Both the position numbers and the translations under genes were made by a program. Below, one piece after another: positions 1-6,277 of a stretch of 8,474 nt of DNA; within the stretch, counting starts at the first letter, position 1; every line of letters starts with the position of its first letter. The stretch is from positions 1 through 8,474 of the forward strand of contig NZ_CALINL010000075.1 in assembly GCF_938045225.1 (NCBI RefSeq), written 5' to 3'. Under the pieces are notes generated by a model that saw nothing but the letters and a program-made list of their open reading frames with translations, was not told the DNA's origin and did no database searches. This DNA comes from an uncultured Campylobacter sp. Lineage in GTDB: Bacteria; Campylobacterota; Campylobacteria; Campylobacterales; Campylobacteraceae.

Positions 1-1
1 T

Positions 2-1075
2 TTTGCTATTCCGTTGCTTGTTGTCGGCGTTACGGGCGCGATTTTGTCGTATCAGCACGAGCTTGATGATCTCATAAATTTAAACGCTCCCAAGATAGAA
101 AAAACCGGCGAAATGCTAAGCACGGAGAAAATCTTGCAAAGCTTTAGCGAGCAAACGGGCGTTAAACAGCCGGCAAGGCTCGTGCTACCCAAAAATGAAA
201 ACGAAGCGATCAAAATTTATGCTAGCAACAGCGATGCCTATTTGGTCGATCCCTATACCGCGCAGATCATCGGCAAGGACTACGGAGTCGCATTCGTGCG
301 CGCGGTAATGTCTCTGCACCGAAATTTAGGCCTTGCGCTAACTGGCAATAAAACCGCTGGCGAGGTCGGTAAGCAGATCGTAGGCGCTAGTACGGTCGCG
401 ATGATAGTGCTCGTGATAAGCGGCATTTGGCTGCATTTCCCGAGACTAAAACGCAAATTTGCCGAGGCGATAAAGCCGAATTTTAAACTCAAAAAATACG
501 CCCTTTTTCACAACCTACACACGAGTTTAGGCGCTTTAAGCGCGGTGATTTATCTCGTCGTCTGTTTAACGGGGCTCATGTGGTCGTACCGCTGGTATAA
601 CGGCGCGGTGACCGAGCTTTTCGTTAGCGCGCAAAATTTGCCTAAAGAGGCCGAGCGCAAAGAGGGCGCGCCCGCAAAAGCAGAGGGCAAAAAGAGCGCC
701 GAGTATAAATTTAGCGATGCGCAGAGGGCCTACGAGATATTTAAATCAAGCGGCATAGAGTATAAGGAATTTAGCCTGATGCTAACAGCCGGAGATAAGA
801 TAAACGTTAGATACTACGAACCCGACGCGCCAAATACCGCTCGTCCAAAAATGACCGCCGTAAACGTAAAAGATGGCAAGATCGCAGAGCAAAAGCAGAC
901 CGAGGGCATAACCGTAGGTATGGTAAAAAGCACGAACTATCAGCTGCATACGGGGTATTTTTTCGGGCTTGCGGGTAAAATTTTGTGGTCGGTCGTTTCG
1001 CTTTTGATGGCGCTATTTATATTTAGCGGCTTTTATATGACGGCAAAAAGGGCGTTTAAACCAAAAAGACCTTAG
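2..1075 (+). CDS. PepSY-associated transmembrane protein (PiuB-like), 5' partial
   Basis: This is the C-terminal part of a multi-pass inner-membrane protein. The frame is open to the left edge, and the residues read there (FAIPLLVVGVTGAILSY) lie inside the first membrane helix, so the true start is upstream; the TTG at 14 is not the start. About 357 residues are visible. After helix 1 comes the HELD motif, then a periplasmic PepSY-like stretch ending in SLHRNLGLALTGN. Further hydrophobic segments lie near residues 130-146, 175-195 and 325-350, with histidines at their edges (LHFP, FHNLHTSLG, YQLHTGYF). A charged K/E/A-rich loop lies near 210-235. This layout fits the PepSY-associated TM family, which includes iron-regulated proteins such as PiuB, often found beside siderophore or haem receptors. 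A role in iron or haem handling is inferred from the family only, since the upstream neighbour is not visible. Confidence 0.82.
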   Translation, partial: FAIPLLVVGVTGAILSYQHELDDLINLNAPKIEKTGEMLSTEKILQSFSEQTGVKQPARLVLPKNENEAIKIYASNSDAYLVDPYTAQIIGKDYGVAFVRAVMSLHRNLGLALTGNKTAGEVGKQIVGASTVAMIVLVISGIWLHFPRLKRKFAEAIKPNFKLKKYALFHNLHTSLGALSAVIYLVVCLTGLMWSYRWYNGAVTELFVSAQNLPKEAERKEGAPAKAEGKKSAEYKFSDAQRAYEIFKSSGIEYKEFSLMLTAGDKINVRYYEPDAPNTARPKMTAVNVKDGKIAEQKQTEGITVGMVKSTNYQLHTGYFFGLAGKILWSVVSLLMALFIFSGFYMTAKRAFKPKRP

Positions 1076-1108
1076 ATAAATTTGCCTTTTACTAAGCACT
1101 GATAGCGT

Positions 1109-1140
1109 GCGAGCGATAAATTTGCCAAATTTGCGCTCGC
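1109..1140 (+). terminator. Hairpin downstream of the PepSY gene, possible terminator
   Basis: GCGAGCG (1109-1115) pairs perfectly with CGCTCGC (1134-1140). Inside, AAATTT (1118-1123) can pair with AAATTT (1127-1132) around a GCC loop, leaving a small uneven internal loop. It sits 33 bases after the PepSY stop, where a terminator is expected. No run of T follows, so it is not a classical intrinsic terminator. It may act as a 3' end-stabilising structure. A smaller stem, AAGAC/GTCTT, follows at 1144-1156. Confidence 0.4.
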
Positions 1141-1220
1141 TGCAAGACACCGTCTTCTACTCTCGTTTAAAATTGCACTTCGCTTTTTAAATCAAATTTT
1201 TAGAAAAATAAGCATTCAAA

Positions 1221-1261
1221 TTTGGTCAAGAAAAATGCCAAAAAAACGAAATATGACCAAA
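1221..1261. repeat. Spaced inverted repeat TTTGGTCA / TGACCAAA
   Basis: Two perfect 8-base arms, at 1221-1228 and 1254-1261, are separated by 25 bases. Their centres are 33 bases apart, about three helical turns, and they lie roughly 60-100 bases upstream of the predicted sigma-54 start site near 1319. That is the usual position for activator sites at sigma-54 promoters. Whether a protein binds here is inference. Much of the surrounding DNA is A/T-rich, so a chance match cannot be excluded. Confidence 0.35.
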
Positions 1262-1292
1262 AACGCAAAATTTAAAAAAATTTACCCTGATT

Positions 1293-1308
1293 TGGAATGC
1301 CTTTTGCA
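1293..1308 (+). promoter_or_regulatory. Sigma-54 (RpoN) promoter candidate for motA-motB-fliP
   Basis: TGGAATGCCTTTTGCA matches the -24/-12 pattern TGG-N9-TTGCA. The GG (1294-1295) and GC (1306-1307) are separated by exactly 10 bases, and G is present at the seventh position. The flanking TTTGGAA resembles the -24 box of sigma-54-dependent flagellar genes in Campylobacter. Transcription would start near 1319 and leave a leader of about 72 bases before motA. The -12 element lies inside the palindrome TTTTGCAAAA (1302-1311). No equally good sigma-70 promoter is evident in the gap. Confidence 0.65.
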
Positions 1309-1390
1309 AAAAGCTAATCTAAGTTTAACTGTTTTTTCAACTAAAAAAAACTAAAATACAAACTAAAATTTTTAAATAGAAAGTTGCAAG

Positions 1391-2158
1391 ATGGATTTAG
1401 GTAGCCTCGTCGGTTGGATAGTTATTATGGTTCTTTTGCTAGGTTCCATGCAGATGGGCGTCGGAATCGGAGCTTACATAGATATTCCCTCGGTTTTGAT
1501 CGTTTTTGGCGGTACGATTTGCGCGCTGATGATCGGCTTTAAGATGGAGCAGATAAAAAAGCTAGGCACGTTTTACGGCATCGCGGTAAAGCCAAAAACC
1601 TACAATCTCCCCGAAATCGTAAAAAAAATGGTCGAATACTCTACAAAAGCTCGTCGCGACGGTATCTTGGCGCTTGAGAGCGATGCAAATAACGAAACAG
1701 ATCCGTTTTTAAAAAAAGGCCTATCTATGGCGGTTGACGGTAATGAACCGGACGCCATCAGAACGCTGCTTGAGATAGATATGGAGCAGTCTAGCTCGCG
1801 TCACGGCGATAATATCAAAATTTTTGAGCAAATCGCGGGCTTTGCGGGCTCGATGGGTATGATCGGTACGCTCATCGGCCTAGTTGCGATGCTTATGAAC
1901 ATGTCAGATCCCTCGGCTATCGGTCCATCTATGGCGGTTGCGCTCATTACTACGCTTTACGGCGCGATGATAGGAAACATCCTGGGCTCGCCCGTGGCAA
2001 ACATCCTAAGTATCCGCGATAAGGACGAAGGCACGGCAAAGGTGCTAATGCTAGAGGGTATAATGGCAATCCAAGCCGGCGACAACCCTAGGACGCTCGA
2101 GATGAAGCTACTATCGTTTTTACCGCCTAAAGACCGTGTTAGTCAGTTTGATAAGTAG
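1391..2158 (+). CDS. motA: Flagellar motor stator protein MotA
   Basis: MotA is the inner-membrane stator subunit that, as a ring around MotB, conducts protons and turns the flagellar rotor. The 255-residue protein has the expected family length. Two N-terminal helices (about 5-25 and 33-50) are followed by a cytoplasmic domain with ARRDGILALE at 87-96. There R88/R89 and E96 match the charged residues that contact FliG (R90 and E98 in E. coli). The last two helices (about 150-172 and 178-207) carry MIGTLIGLVAML and the conserved prolines P179 and P201 in the IGPSMAVAL and SPVANIL contexts, characteristic of the MotA/TolQ/ExbB fold. The ATG at 1391 gives a natural N-terminus (MDLGSLVGW), although the ribosome-binding site upstream is weak (AGAAAG). 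It leads an operon with motB, five bases downstream. Confidence 0.97.
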   Translation: MDLGSLVGWIVIMVLLLGSMQMGVGIGAYIDIPSVLIVFGGTICALMIGFKMEQIKKLGTFYGIAVKPKTYNLPEIVKKMVEYSTKARRDGILALESDANNETDPFLKKGLSMAVDGNEPDAIRTLLEIDMEQSSSRHGDNIKIFEQIAGFAGSMGMIGTLIGLVAMLMNMSDPSAIGPSMAVALITTLYGAMIGNILGSPVANILSIRDKDEGTAKVLMLEGIMAIQAGDNPRTLEMKLLSFLPPKDRVSQFDK

Positions 2159-2163
2159 AAAAA

Positions 2164-2934
2164 ATGGCTAAAAAGTTAATCGATCCGGGCGACTGCCCCA
2201 AATGCTTACCCGAGTGGCTCGCGGCGTTTGGCGACTTGATGTCGCTTCTGCTTTGCTTTTTCGTACTGCTTCTTTCTATGAGTACGATGGACGCAAAGAA
2301 GTTAGAAGCGGCGATCGGCTCGCTAAGCGGGGCTTTGGGCGTGCTTGAGGGTGGCGCGAAACCCGACGTCAGCGCCGAGCAAAATCAAGACGACCATGCC
2401 ACCTCAAACAAAGAGCGCACGGGCGTGAAGTCGAATTTCGAGCAGACTCTGCGCTCTATCAACGAGCTTTTGCATGCTAGCGGCTCGCCTGAGGTTACAT
2501 TTGAGGAGAGCGAGAGCGGATTTGTGATTAGGCTACCTGCAAATTTACTCTTTGCAAAAGATAGCGCCCAGTTGCAAAATGACGATGCGCTACTGTTTTT
2601 AAAACGTATCGCGATGGTGATAGCAAAGTTGCCTCCGGACGTCGTAGCAAACGTGATCGGACATACCGACAGCGAGCAGCCGGACTCTGCCGAGTTTAAA
2701 GACAACTGGCAGCTGTCATCGGCGCGAGCTATCAGCGTAGTTAGCGAGCTTATCAAAGACGGAGTCGATCCTAAAAAGCTAACTGCATCCGCAAAGGCCG
2801 AATTTGAGCCGTTTGCGACGAATTTCACCGAGCAGGGCAGGGAGAAAAACCGCAGGGTCGAGATCCACTTCGTTTCGTTAAATTTAGACGACAAAGCCAA
2901 AACGCAAAAAAGCATACTGGACGCGCAGGAGTAA
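2164..2934 (+). CDS. motB: Flagellar motor stator protein MotB
   Basis: MotB forms the ion channel with MotA and anchors the stator to peptidoglycan. The 256-residue protein has a short cytoplasmic start (MAKKLIDPGDCPKCLPEW). A single membrane helix follows (about 21-40) with D24 in AFGDLMSLLLCFFVLLL, the proton-binding aspartate (D32 in E. coli). A plug/linker region spans roughly 42-110. A C-terminal OmpA-like domain includes GHTD (166-169), NWQLSSARA (181-189, with R188) and the GREKNRRVEIHF segment (225-236), the peptidoglycan-binding signature. The start is five bases after the motA stop. The ribosome-binding site is poor, so translation may be coupled to motA. Confidence 0.97.
   Translation: MAKKLIDPGDCPKCLPEWLAAFGDLMSLLLCFFVLLLSMSTMDAKKLEAAIGSLSGALGVLEGGAKPDVSAEQNQDDHATSNKERTGVKSNFEQTLRSINELLHASGSPEVTFEESESGFVIRLPANLLFAKDSAQLQNDDALLFLKRIAMVIAKLPPDVVANVIGHTDSEQPDSAEFKDNWQLSSARAISVVSELIKDGVDPKKLTASAKAEFEPFATNFTEQGREKNRRVEIHFVSLNLDDKAKTQKSILDAQE
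2927..2931 (+). promoter_or_regulatory. Shine-Dalgarno sequence fixing the TTG start of fliP
   Basis: AGGAG lies inside the last codons of motB, five bases before the TTG at 2937. No ATG in the fliP frame lies near that position, and the next in-frame methionines (residues 62-63) fall inside the conserved core, so this site supports TTG as the start. Confidence 0.75.
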
Positions 2935-2936
2935 AT

Positions 2937-3677
2937 TTGAAAAAACTGACGTTTTTGCTGTTTTTTATCTTTGCGGCGGTCGCGATCGGCGAGGATAACG
3001 TCACGATCCCGACCGTAAATCTCAGTCTAAGCGCGCCTACTACGCCCACCCAGCTAGTTAGCTCGCTAAACGTCTTACTAGTCCTAACCGTCCTCACGCT
3101 CGCCCCTTCGCTGGTTTTTATGATGACGAGCTTTTTGCGGCTCATTATCGTTTTTTCGTTTTTGCGCCAGGCGATGGGTACGCAGCAGATGCCGCCGTCT
3201 ACGGTGCTTATTAGCCTTGCGATGGTGCTTACTTTTTTCATTATGGAGCCTGTGGGCAAGCAAGCCTACGAAGCGGGCGTGCAGCCCTATCTAAGCGAAC
3301 AAATCGGCTACCAAGAGGCCTTTGAGCGCGGCGTGAAGCCGTTTCGCGAGTTTATGATAAAAAATACGAGAGAGAAGGATCTGGCGCTGTTTTTACGCAT
3401 CAGAAATATGCCAAACCCGCAAAGCTTCGACGATATCCCGCTCACGGTCGTGATGAGCGCGTTTATGATTAGCGAGATGAAAACGGCGTTTGAGATAGCC
3501 TTTTTGCTCTATCTGCCGTTTTTGGTCATCGATATGGTCGTTAGCTCCGTGCTCATGGCGATGGGTATGATGATGCTGCCGCCGACGATGATTTCATTGC
3601 CGTTTAAGCTACTTATTTTCGTGCTCGTAGACGGGTGGAATTTGCTCGTCATGAATCTCGTTAAAAGCTTTCATTAG
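2937..3677 (+). CDS. fliP: Flagellar type III export gate protein FliP
   Basis: FliP, with FliQ and FliR, forms the export gate through which rod, hook and filament subunits leave the cytoplasm. The 246-residue protein starts with a cleavable signal peptide (MKKLTFLLFFIFAAVAIG, cut near residue 18), as is usual for FliP. Family motifs follow in order: FMMTSFLRLIIVFSFLRQA (61-79), GTQQMPP (81-87), TFFIMEPV (99-106), MISEMKTAFEIAFLL (177-191) and the C-terminal MLPPTMISLPFKLLIFVLVDGW (213-234). Translation starts at TTG two bases after the motB stop, behind AGGAG. It therefore appears to be the third gene of a motA-motB-fliP operon. No clear terminator follows the stop. Confidence 0.96.
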   Translation: MKKLTFLLFFIFAAVAIGEDNVTIPTVNLSLSAPTTPTQLVSSLNVLLVLTVLTLAPSLVFMMTSFLRLIIVFSFLRQAMGTQQMPPSTVLISLAMVLTFFIMEPVGKQAYEAGVQPYLSEQIGYQEAFERGVKPFREFMIKNTREKDLALFLRIRNMPNPQSFDDIPLTVVMSAFMISEMKTAFEIAFLLYLPFLVIDMVVSSVLMAMGMMMLPPTMISLPFKLLIFVLVDGWNLLVMNLVKSFH

Positions 3678-3678
3678 G

Positions 3679-3695
3679 TTTTTTATCGCTATAAT
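3679..3695 (+). promoter_or_regulatory. Sigma-70-type promoter candidate for the efflux operon
   Basis: A perfect TATAAT (3690-3695) is preceded by a T-rich stretch (GTTTTTTATCGC). This is the pattern of Campylobacter vegetative promoters, which rely on a strong -10 and upstream T-tracts rather than a -35 box. It starts immediately after the fliP stop. Transcription would begin near 3702, giving a leader of about 117 bases before cmeD. Confidence 0.6.
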
Positions 3696-3711
3696 CTTAA
3701 AAATGCTCCGC

Positions 3712-3792
3712 GCGCCGCTTAAATTTTTATTTTATTTTACCTACGGCGCCAGACTCCAGACGGCGCAACCCGCTCAAATTTAGCCCGCGCCG
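3712..3792 (+). promoter_or_regulatory. GC-rich leader of the efflux operon with paired 6-base elements
   Basis: GCGCCG occurs at 3712-3717 and 3787-3792, and its complement CGGCGC at 3744-3749 and 3761-3766. The first pair and the last pair can each form a 6-bp stem, and other pairings between the elements are possible. GCGCC (3746-3750) can also pair with GGCGC (3762-3766). A tandem CCAGACT/CCAGACG (3749-3762) lies between. The structure could affect expression of cmeD or be the target of a regulator, but neither is shown. It contrasts with the A/T-rich DNA just before it. Confidence 0.3.
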
Positions 3793-3804
3793 CCCAGAGC
3801 TAAC

Positions 3805-3813
3805 AGGGAAGGG
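3805..3813 (+). promoter_or_regulatory. Ribosome-binding site of cmeD
   Basis: The purine run AGGGAAGGG lies five bases before the ATG at 3819 and supports this start, which opens directly into a signal peptide. Confidence 0.65.
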
Positions 3814-3818
3814 TTTAG

Positions 3819-5135
3819 ATGAAAAAAATTTATATTTTTTTGAGTTTTTGCGTTTTTTTAGGCGGTTCGGAGGTTAAATTTGAAGGAAATTTGCCCGAGC
3901 TGATTTTAGCCGCGCAGAGTTCAAATTTGGCTCAAATCTCAAACTACGAACCGCAAAAAGCACAGCTGCAAAAAGACGCCGTAAAAAGCGCATATATGCC
4001 AAGTCTCACGGTTGAGGGCGGATATAGTTTTTTAAGCGGCGACATAAACGTCCTGCGCCCGCAAAGAGCCGCTACGGCAAGGGCGATTTTGGAGCTTGCC
4101 GTTTATGACGGCGGTAAGCGCGAAGCCCTGCTAAGCTCGCTTTCGCACCTTAGCGCGGCTGAAATTTTAAAAAACGAGGATTATCAAAACCTGCTCGCAT
4201 TTAACGCGACCAAGCTTTATTTTAGCTTTTTGTCGCTGGGCGAGCTCGCGACCGCAAAAGTGGGCGAGATAAACTACCTAAAAAACGCTCTAAATAGGCT
4301 GGAAAAATACTACCGTGCGGGACTTAGCGACGAGAGCGAGTATGAAGCGGTAAACGCTAGGTACACCATGGCGCTCGCCGAACGCCTCGAAATCTCTCAA
4401 AATCAAAACGAGATAAAAAATCAAATTTACGCGCTAACGGGCAGAGATATCGAGCCTGTGGCTGGCTCTAGGATCGCGTTTGCAGACGACGACTTCGCGC
4501 CGCAAAAAAGCGAAAAGCCCGAGCTTGAGGCGCTTAGGTTAAATTTCGCCGCGGCCTTGGAGGATGAAAAGATAACCGCATCCGAGACGAACCCGCAAAT
4601 TTTCATCAAAAATACCTACACCTTTATGCGCACCCATTACGACAGAAATTTGCTGCCCGCGCAGTATCGAAGCGTGCTAGAGCCCTATTTCGACGACTTT
4701 TTTAAGCCGAATTTAAACACTAACGAGCTGATTTTGGGCTTTAGCTGGAAGGCGTTTGATTTTGGCGCAAACAAAAAGCAGCGCGAGATAAAGCGCATAA
4801 GCGCGCTGCAAGCGAAGCTAAATTTAGATCAAAAGCGCTTGCAAAACGAGCTAAATTTAGTAAATATCAAAAACGACCTAAAGACGCTCGAGCAAAAGAT
4901 AGCCGCCGGCAAAAGCGCGCTAAACTCGGCGCAAACCTCGCTAAATGCCGTTAGCAAAAAGTATGAAGCTGGGCTGCTAGGGTACGTGGAGTTTTTAAAC
5001 GCGACCGCGCAGAGCTTTAGCGCAGGCAGCGCGCTGGAGCTAAGCAAGAGTAAATTTGAGATCAAAAAGGCGGAGTATCTATACGAACGCGGCGGTAAAA
5101 TCGCCGAAAATATCGAAAAAACGGAGCGCAAATGA
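3819..5135 (+). CDS. cmeD: TolC-family outer-membrane efflux channel (CmeD-like)
   Basis: This is the outer-membrane channel of a tripartite RND efflux system and would form the exit duct. The 438-residue protein has an N-terminal signal sequence (MKKIYIFLSFCVFLGG) without a lipobox cysteine. It shows the internal duplication typical of TolC proteins: two alpha-helical halves, each ending in a similar segment (RYTMALAERLEISQNQNEIKNQIYALTG and the related FLNATAQSFSAGSALELSKSKFEIKKAEYLY). Each half has the AGL-x-x-x-x-E/V motif near the start of the last helix (YRAGLSDESEYE, YEAGLLGYVEFL). SYMPSLTVEGGYSF-like sequence marks the first beta segment. The gene order and length fit CmeD of C. jejuni (about 424 residues, from memory). 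Its stop overlaps the next start as ATGA. The assignment to CmeD rather than another TolC homologue rests mainly on the operon order. Confidence 0.85.
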   Translation: MKKIYIFLSFCVFLGGSEVKFEGNLPELILAAQSSNLAQISNYEPQKAQLQKDAVKSAYMPSLTVEGGYSFLSGDINVLRPQRAATARAILELAVYDGGKREALLSSLSHLSAAEILKNEDYQNLLAFNATKLYFSFLSLGELATAKVGEINYLKNALNRLEKYYRAGLSDESEYEAVNARYTMALAERLEISQNQNEIKNQIYALTGRDIEPVAGSRIAFADDDFAPQKSEKPELEALRLNFAAALEDEKITASETNPQIFIKNTYTFMRTHYDRNLLPAQYRSVLEPYFDDFFKPNLNTNELILGFSWKAFDFGANKKQREIKRISALQAKLNLDQKRLQNELNLVNIKNDLKTLEQKIAAGKSALNSAQTSLNAVSKKYEAGLLGYVEFLNATAQSFSAGSALELSKSKFEIKKAEYLYERGGKIAENIEKTERK

Positions 5136-6277
5136 ATAAAATTTTACTTTTTTTACTAAGTGCGGCGGTTGCACTTTGCGCACAGGATAGGATCTACGCG
5201 AGTTTTGACGTCGCGGCCGCAAAAGACGCGCAGCTCGCGCTAAAGGCCGTCGGTATCGTAAAGAGCGTAAACGTAGAAATCGGCTCTGCGGTAAAGCGCG
5301 GCGACGTGCTGCTCGAGCTTGAAAACGAGAGCGAAAAGCTAGCCGTAAGGCTCGCACAAAACGACCTAGAGAGCGCGCAGACTGCAAAAGCCCACGCTAA
5401 AAGCGTGCTGGATAAATTTAAGCTCGTTCAAAGCGTGAGCTCGAAGCAAGCTTTTGAAAATGCGGAATTTGATTTTAAAAACGCGGCGCTAGCCGAAAAC
5501 AGAGCGCATCTGGCGCTAAATTTGGCGCAAAAGAGGCTTGAGGATACTCGGCTGCTCGCGCCTTTTGACGGGACGATGTCTGGCAAGAGTATCGAGGTCG
5601 GCGAGGGTGTTGGCGGCGGAGCACAAAAGCTGATGTCGATCTTTTCGTATCCAGACGTCAAGCTCAAGCTTAGCTTTGATGAGAAATTCAAAGACCGCGT
5701 GAAAATCGGTAGCGAATTTATCTATAAACTAGACGGCGAAAATGAGGAAAGACGCGGCAAGATCAGCCTCATCTACCCGACTATCGACACGAAAAACGGC
5801 AAAATTTACGCCGAAGTGCAGGCGCGAAATTTGACGCCGGGACTTTTTGGCGAGGGATATATCGTCTCAGATTCGCAGGTTGAAACGGATGCCGAGCCTA
5901 AAAAAGAGGACGCAAATAAAACATTTGGGCATAAATTTGAAGGCTTTAAAAACGATGGGCTAGCAGGCGCGAAATTTGACGTAGAAAAAACTAGCTTCAG
6001 CGTAGTGCGGTTTTTAAATTTGACGTTGCAGACGAAAAGCGAGATAAATTTGAACTCAAATTCGGCGCGCGGCGTTAAATTTGACTCCGCCGCGAAAAAT
6101 GCAAATTTAACGAGCGGGTCAAATTTATCGCACAAACAAGGCGGCATAAATTTAAACACCGAATTTGACGCGGCGCAAATTTTACTAGCCGCTAATCGCC
6201 AAACGCTTTTTATGGAGCAGGGCGGCTGGATAAATTCGCCGCAAAAGCCCGTTTTAGCGAAGGCGCGAAATGTATAA
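5132..6277 (+). CDS. cmeE: RND periplasmic adaptor (CmeE-like) with unusual C-terminal extension
   Basis: This periplasmic membrane-fusion protein would link the RND pump to the outer-membrane channel. It has a signal peptide (MNKILLFLLSAAVALCA, cut near 17). The first lipoyl half-motif is at about 39-64 (VGIVKSVNVEIGSAVKRGDVLLELE without its edges), a helical hairpin at about 66-136, and the second lipoyl half at about 138-163 (LLAPFDGTMSGKSIEVGEGV). A beta-barrel region follows to GLFGEGYI (237-244). From about residue 248 no family feature is seen: 134 residues rich in S, N, K, F and L. C. jejuni CmeE is, from memory, about 246 residues, so the core alone is full length. GGAG lies five bases before the ATG. 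The start overlaps the cmeD stop, and the 3' end overlaps the cmeF start by eight bases, so the three genes are probably coupled. Confidence 0.85.
   Translation: MNKILLFLLSAAVALCAQDRIYASFDVAAAKDAQLALKAVGIVKSVNVEIGSAVKRGDVLLELENESEKLAVRLAQNDLESAQTAKAHAKSVLDKFKLVQSVSSKQAFENAEFDFKNAALAENRAHLALNLAQKRLEDTRLLAPFDGTMSGKSIEVGEGVGGGAQKLMSIFSYPDVKLKLSFDEKFKDRVKIGSEFIYKLDGENEERRGKISLIYPTIDTKNGKIYAEVQARNLTPGLFGEGYIVSDSQVETDAEPKKEDANKTFGHKFEGFKNDGLAGAKFDVEKTSFSVVRFLNLTLQTKSEINLNSNSARGVKFDSAAKNANLTSGSNLSHKQGGINLNTEFDAAQILLAANRQTLFMEQGGWINSPQKPVLAKARNV
5873..6274 (+). repeat. AAATTT-rich tract encoding the adaptor's C-terminal extension
   Basis: Nine AAATTT words occur at 5933, 5972, 6016, 6046, 6077, 6103, 6121, 6148 and 6177; the first five are AAATTTGA. 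AAATTC lies at 6058 and 6232, and GAATTT at 6161, giving 12 matches to RAATTY in about 400 bases. The words fall in all three codon phases (K-F, N-L and Q-I-L contexts), so the repetition is of DNA and not of a peptide. Spacing is irregular, 18-44 bases. motA and fliP have about one such word each. Confidence 0.7.

Noticed and set aside
1223..1239. Second sigma-54-like site, TGG ... ATGC
   Set aside because: The GG and GC cores are 11 bases apart instead of 10, and the -12 box is poor.
1235..1354. 39-codon open frame MPKKRNMTKN... in the gap before motA
   Set aside because: It runs across the sigma-54 promoter candidate, has no good ribosome-binding site, and its lysine-rich composition is what A-rich non-coding DNA would give.
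1352..1357. TAAAAT as a sigma-70 -10 box for motA
   Set aside because: The region is uniformly A-rich, and it would leave a very short leader. The match is weaker than the sigma-54 site.
2385..3259. Overlapping minus-strand open frames of 176 and 144 codons opposite motB and fliP
   Set aside because: They lie fully or largely within well-supported conserved genes and show no recognisable domain or start signal.
5079..5387. 102-codon arginine-rich minus-strand open frame at the cmeD/cmeE junction
   Set aside because: Its arginine-rich composition is typical of an antisense shadow of GC-rich coding DNA, and it crosses the conserved signal peptide and first lipoyl half of the adaptor.
5806..6159. 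117-codon open frame on the minus strand opposite the cmeE extension
   Set aside because: It is antisense to an in-frame extension with coupled neighbours, and it is low in complexity. The palindromic AAATTT words read as open codons on both strands.
5873..6277. Frameshift or pseudogene explanation for the odd adaptor tail
   Set aside because: One alternative + frame stops at once near 5880 and the other near 5962 without any adaptor-like sequence, while the annotated frame stays open to a stop that overlaps the cmeF start.
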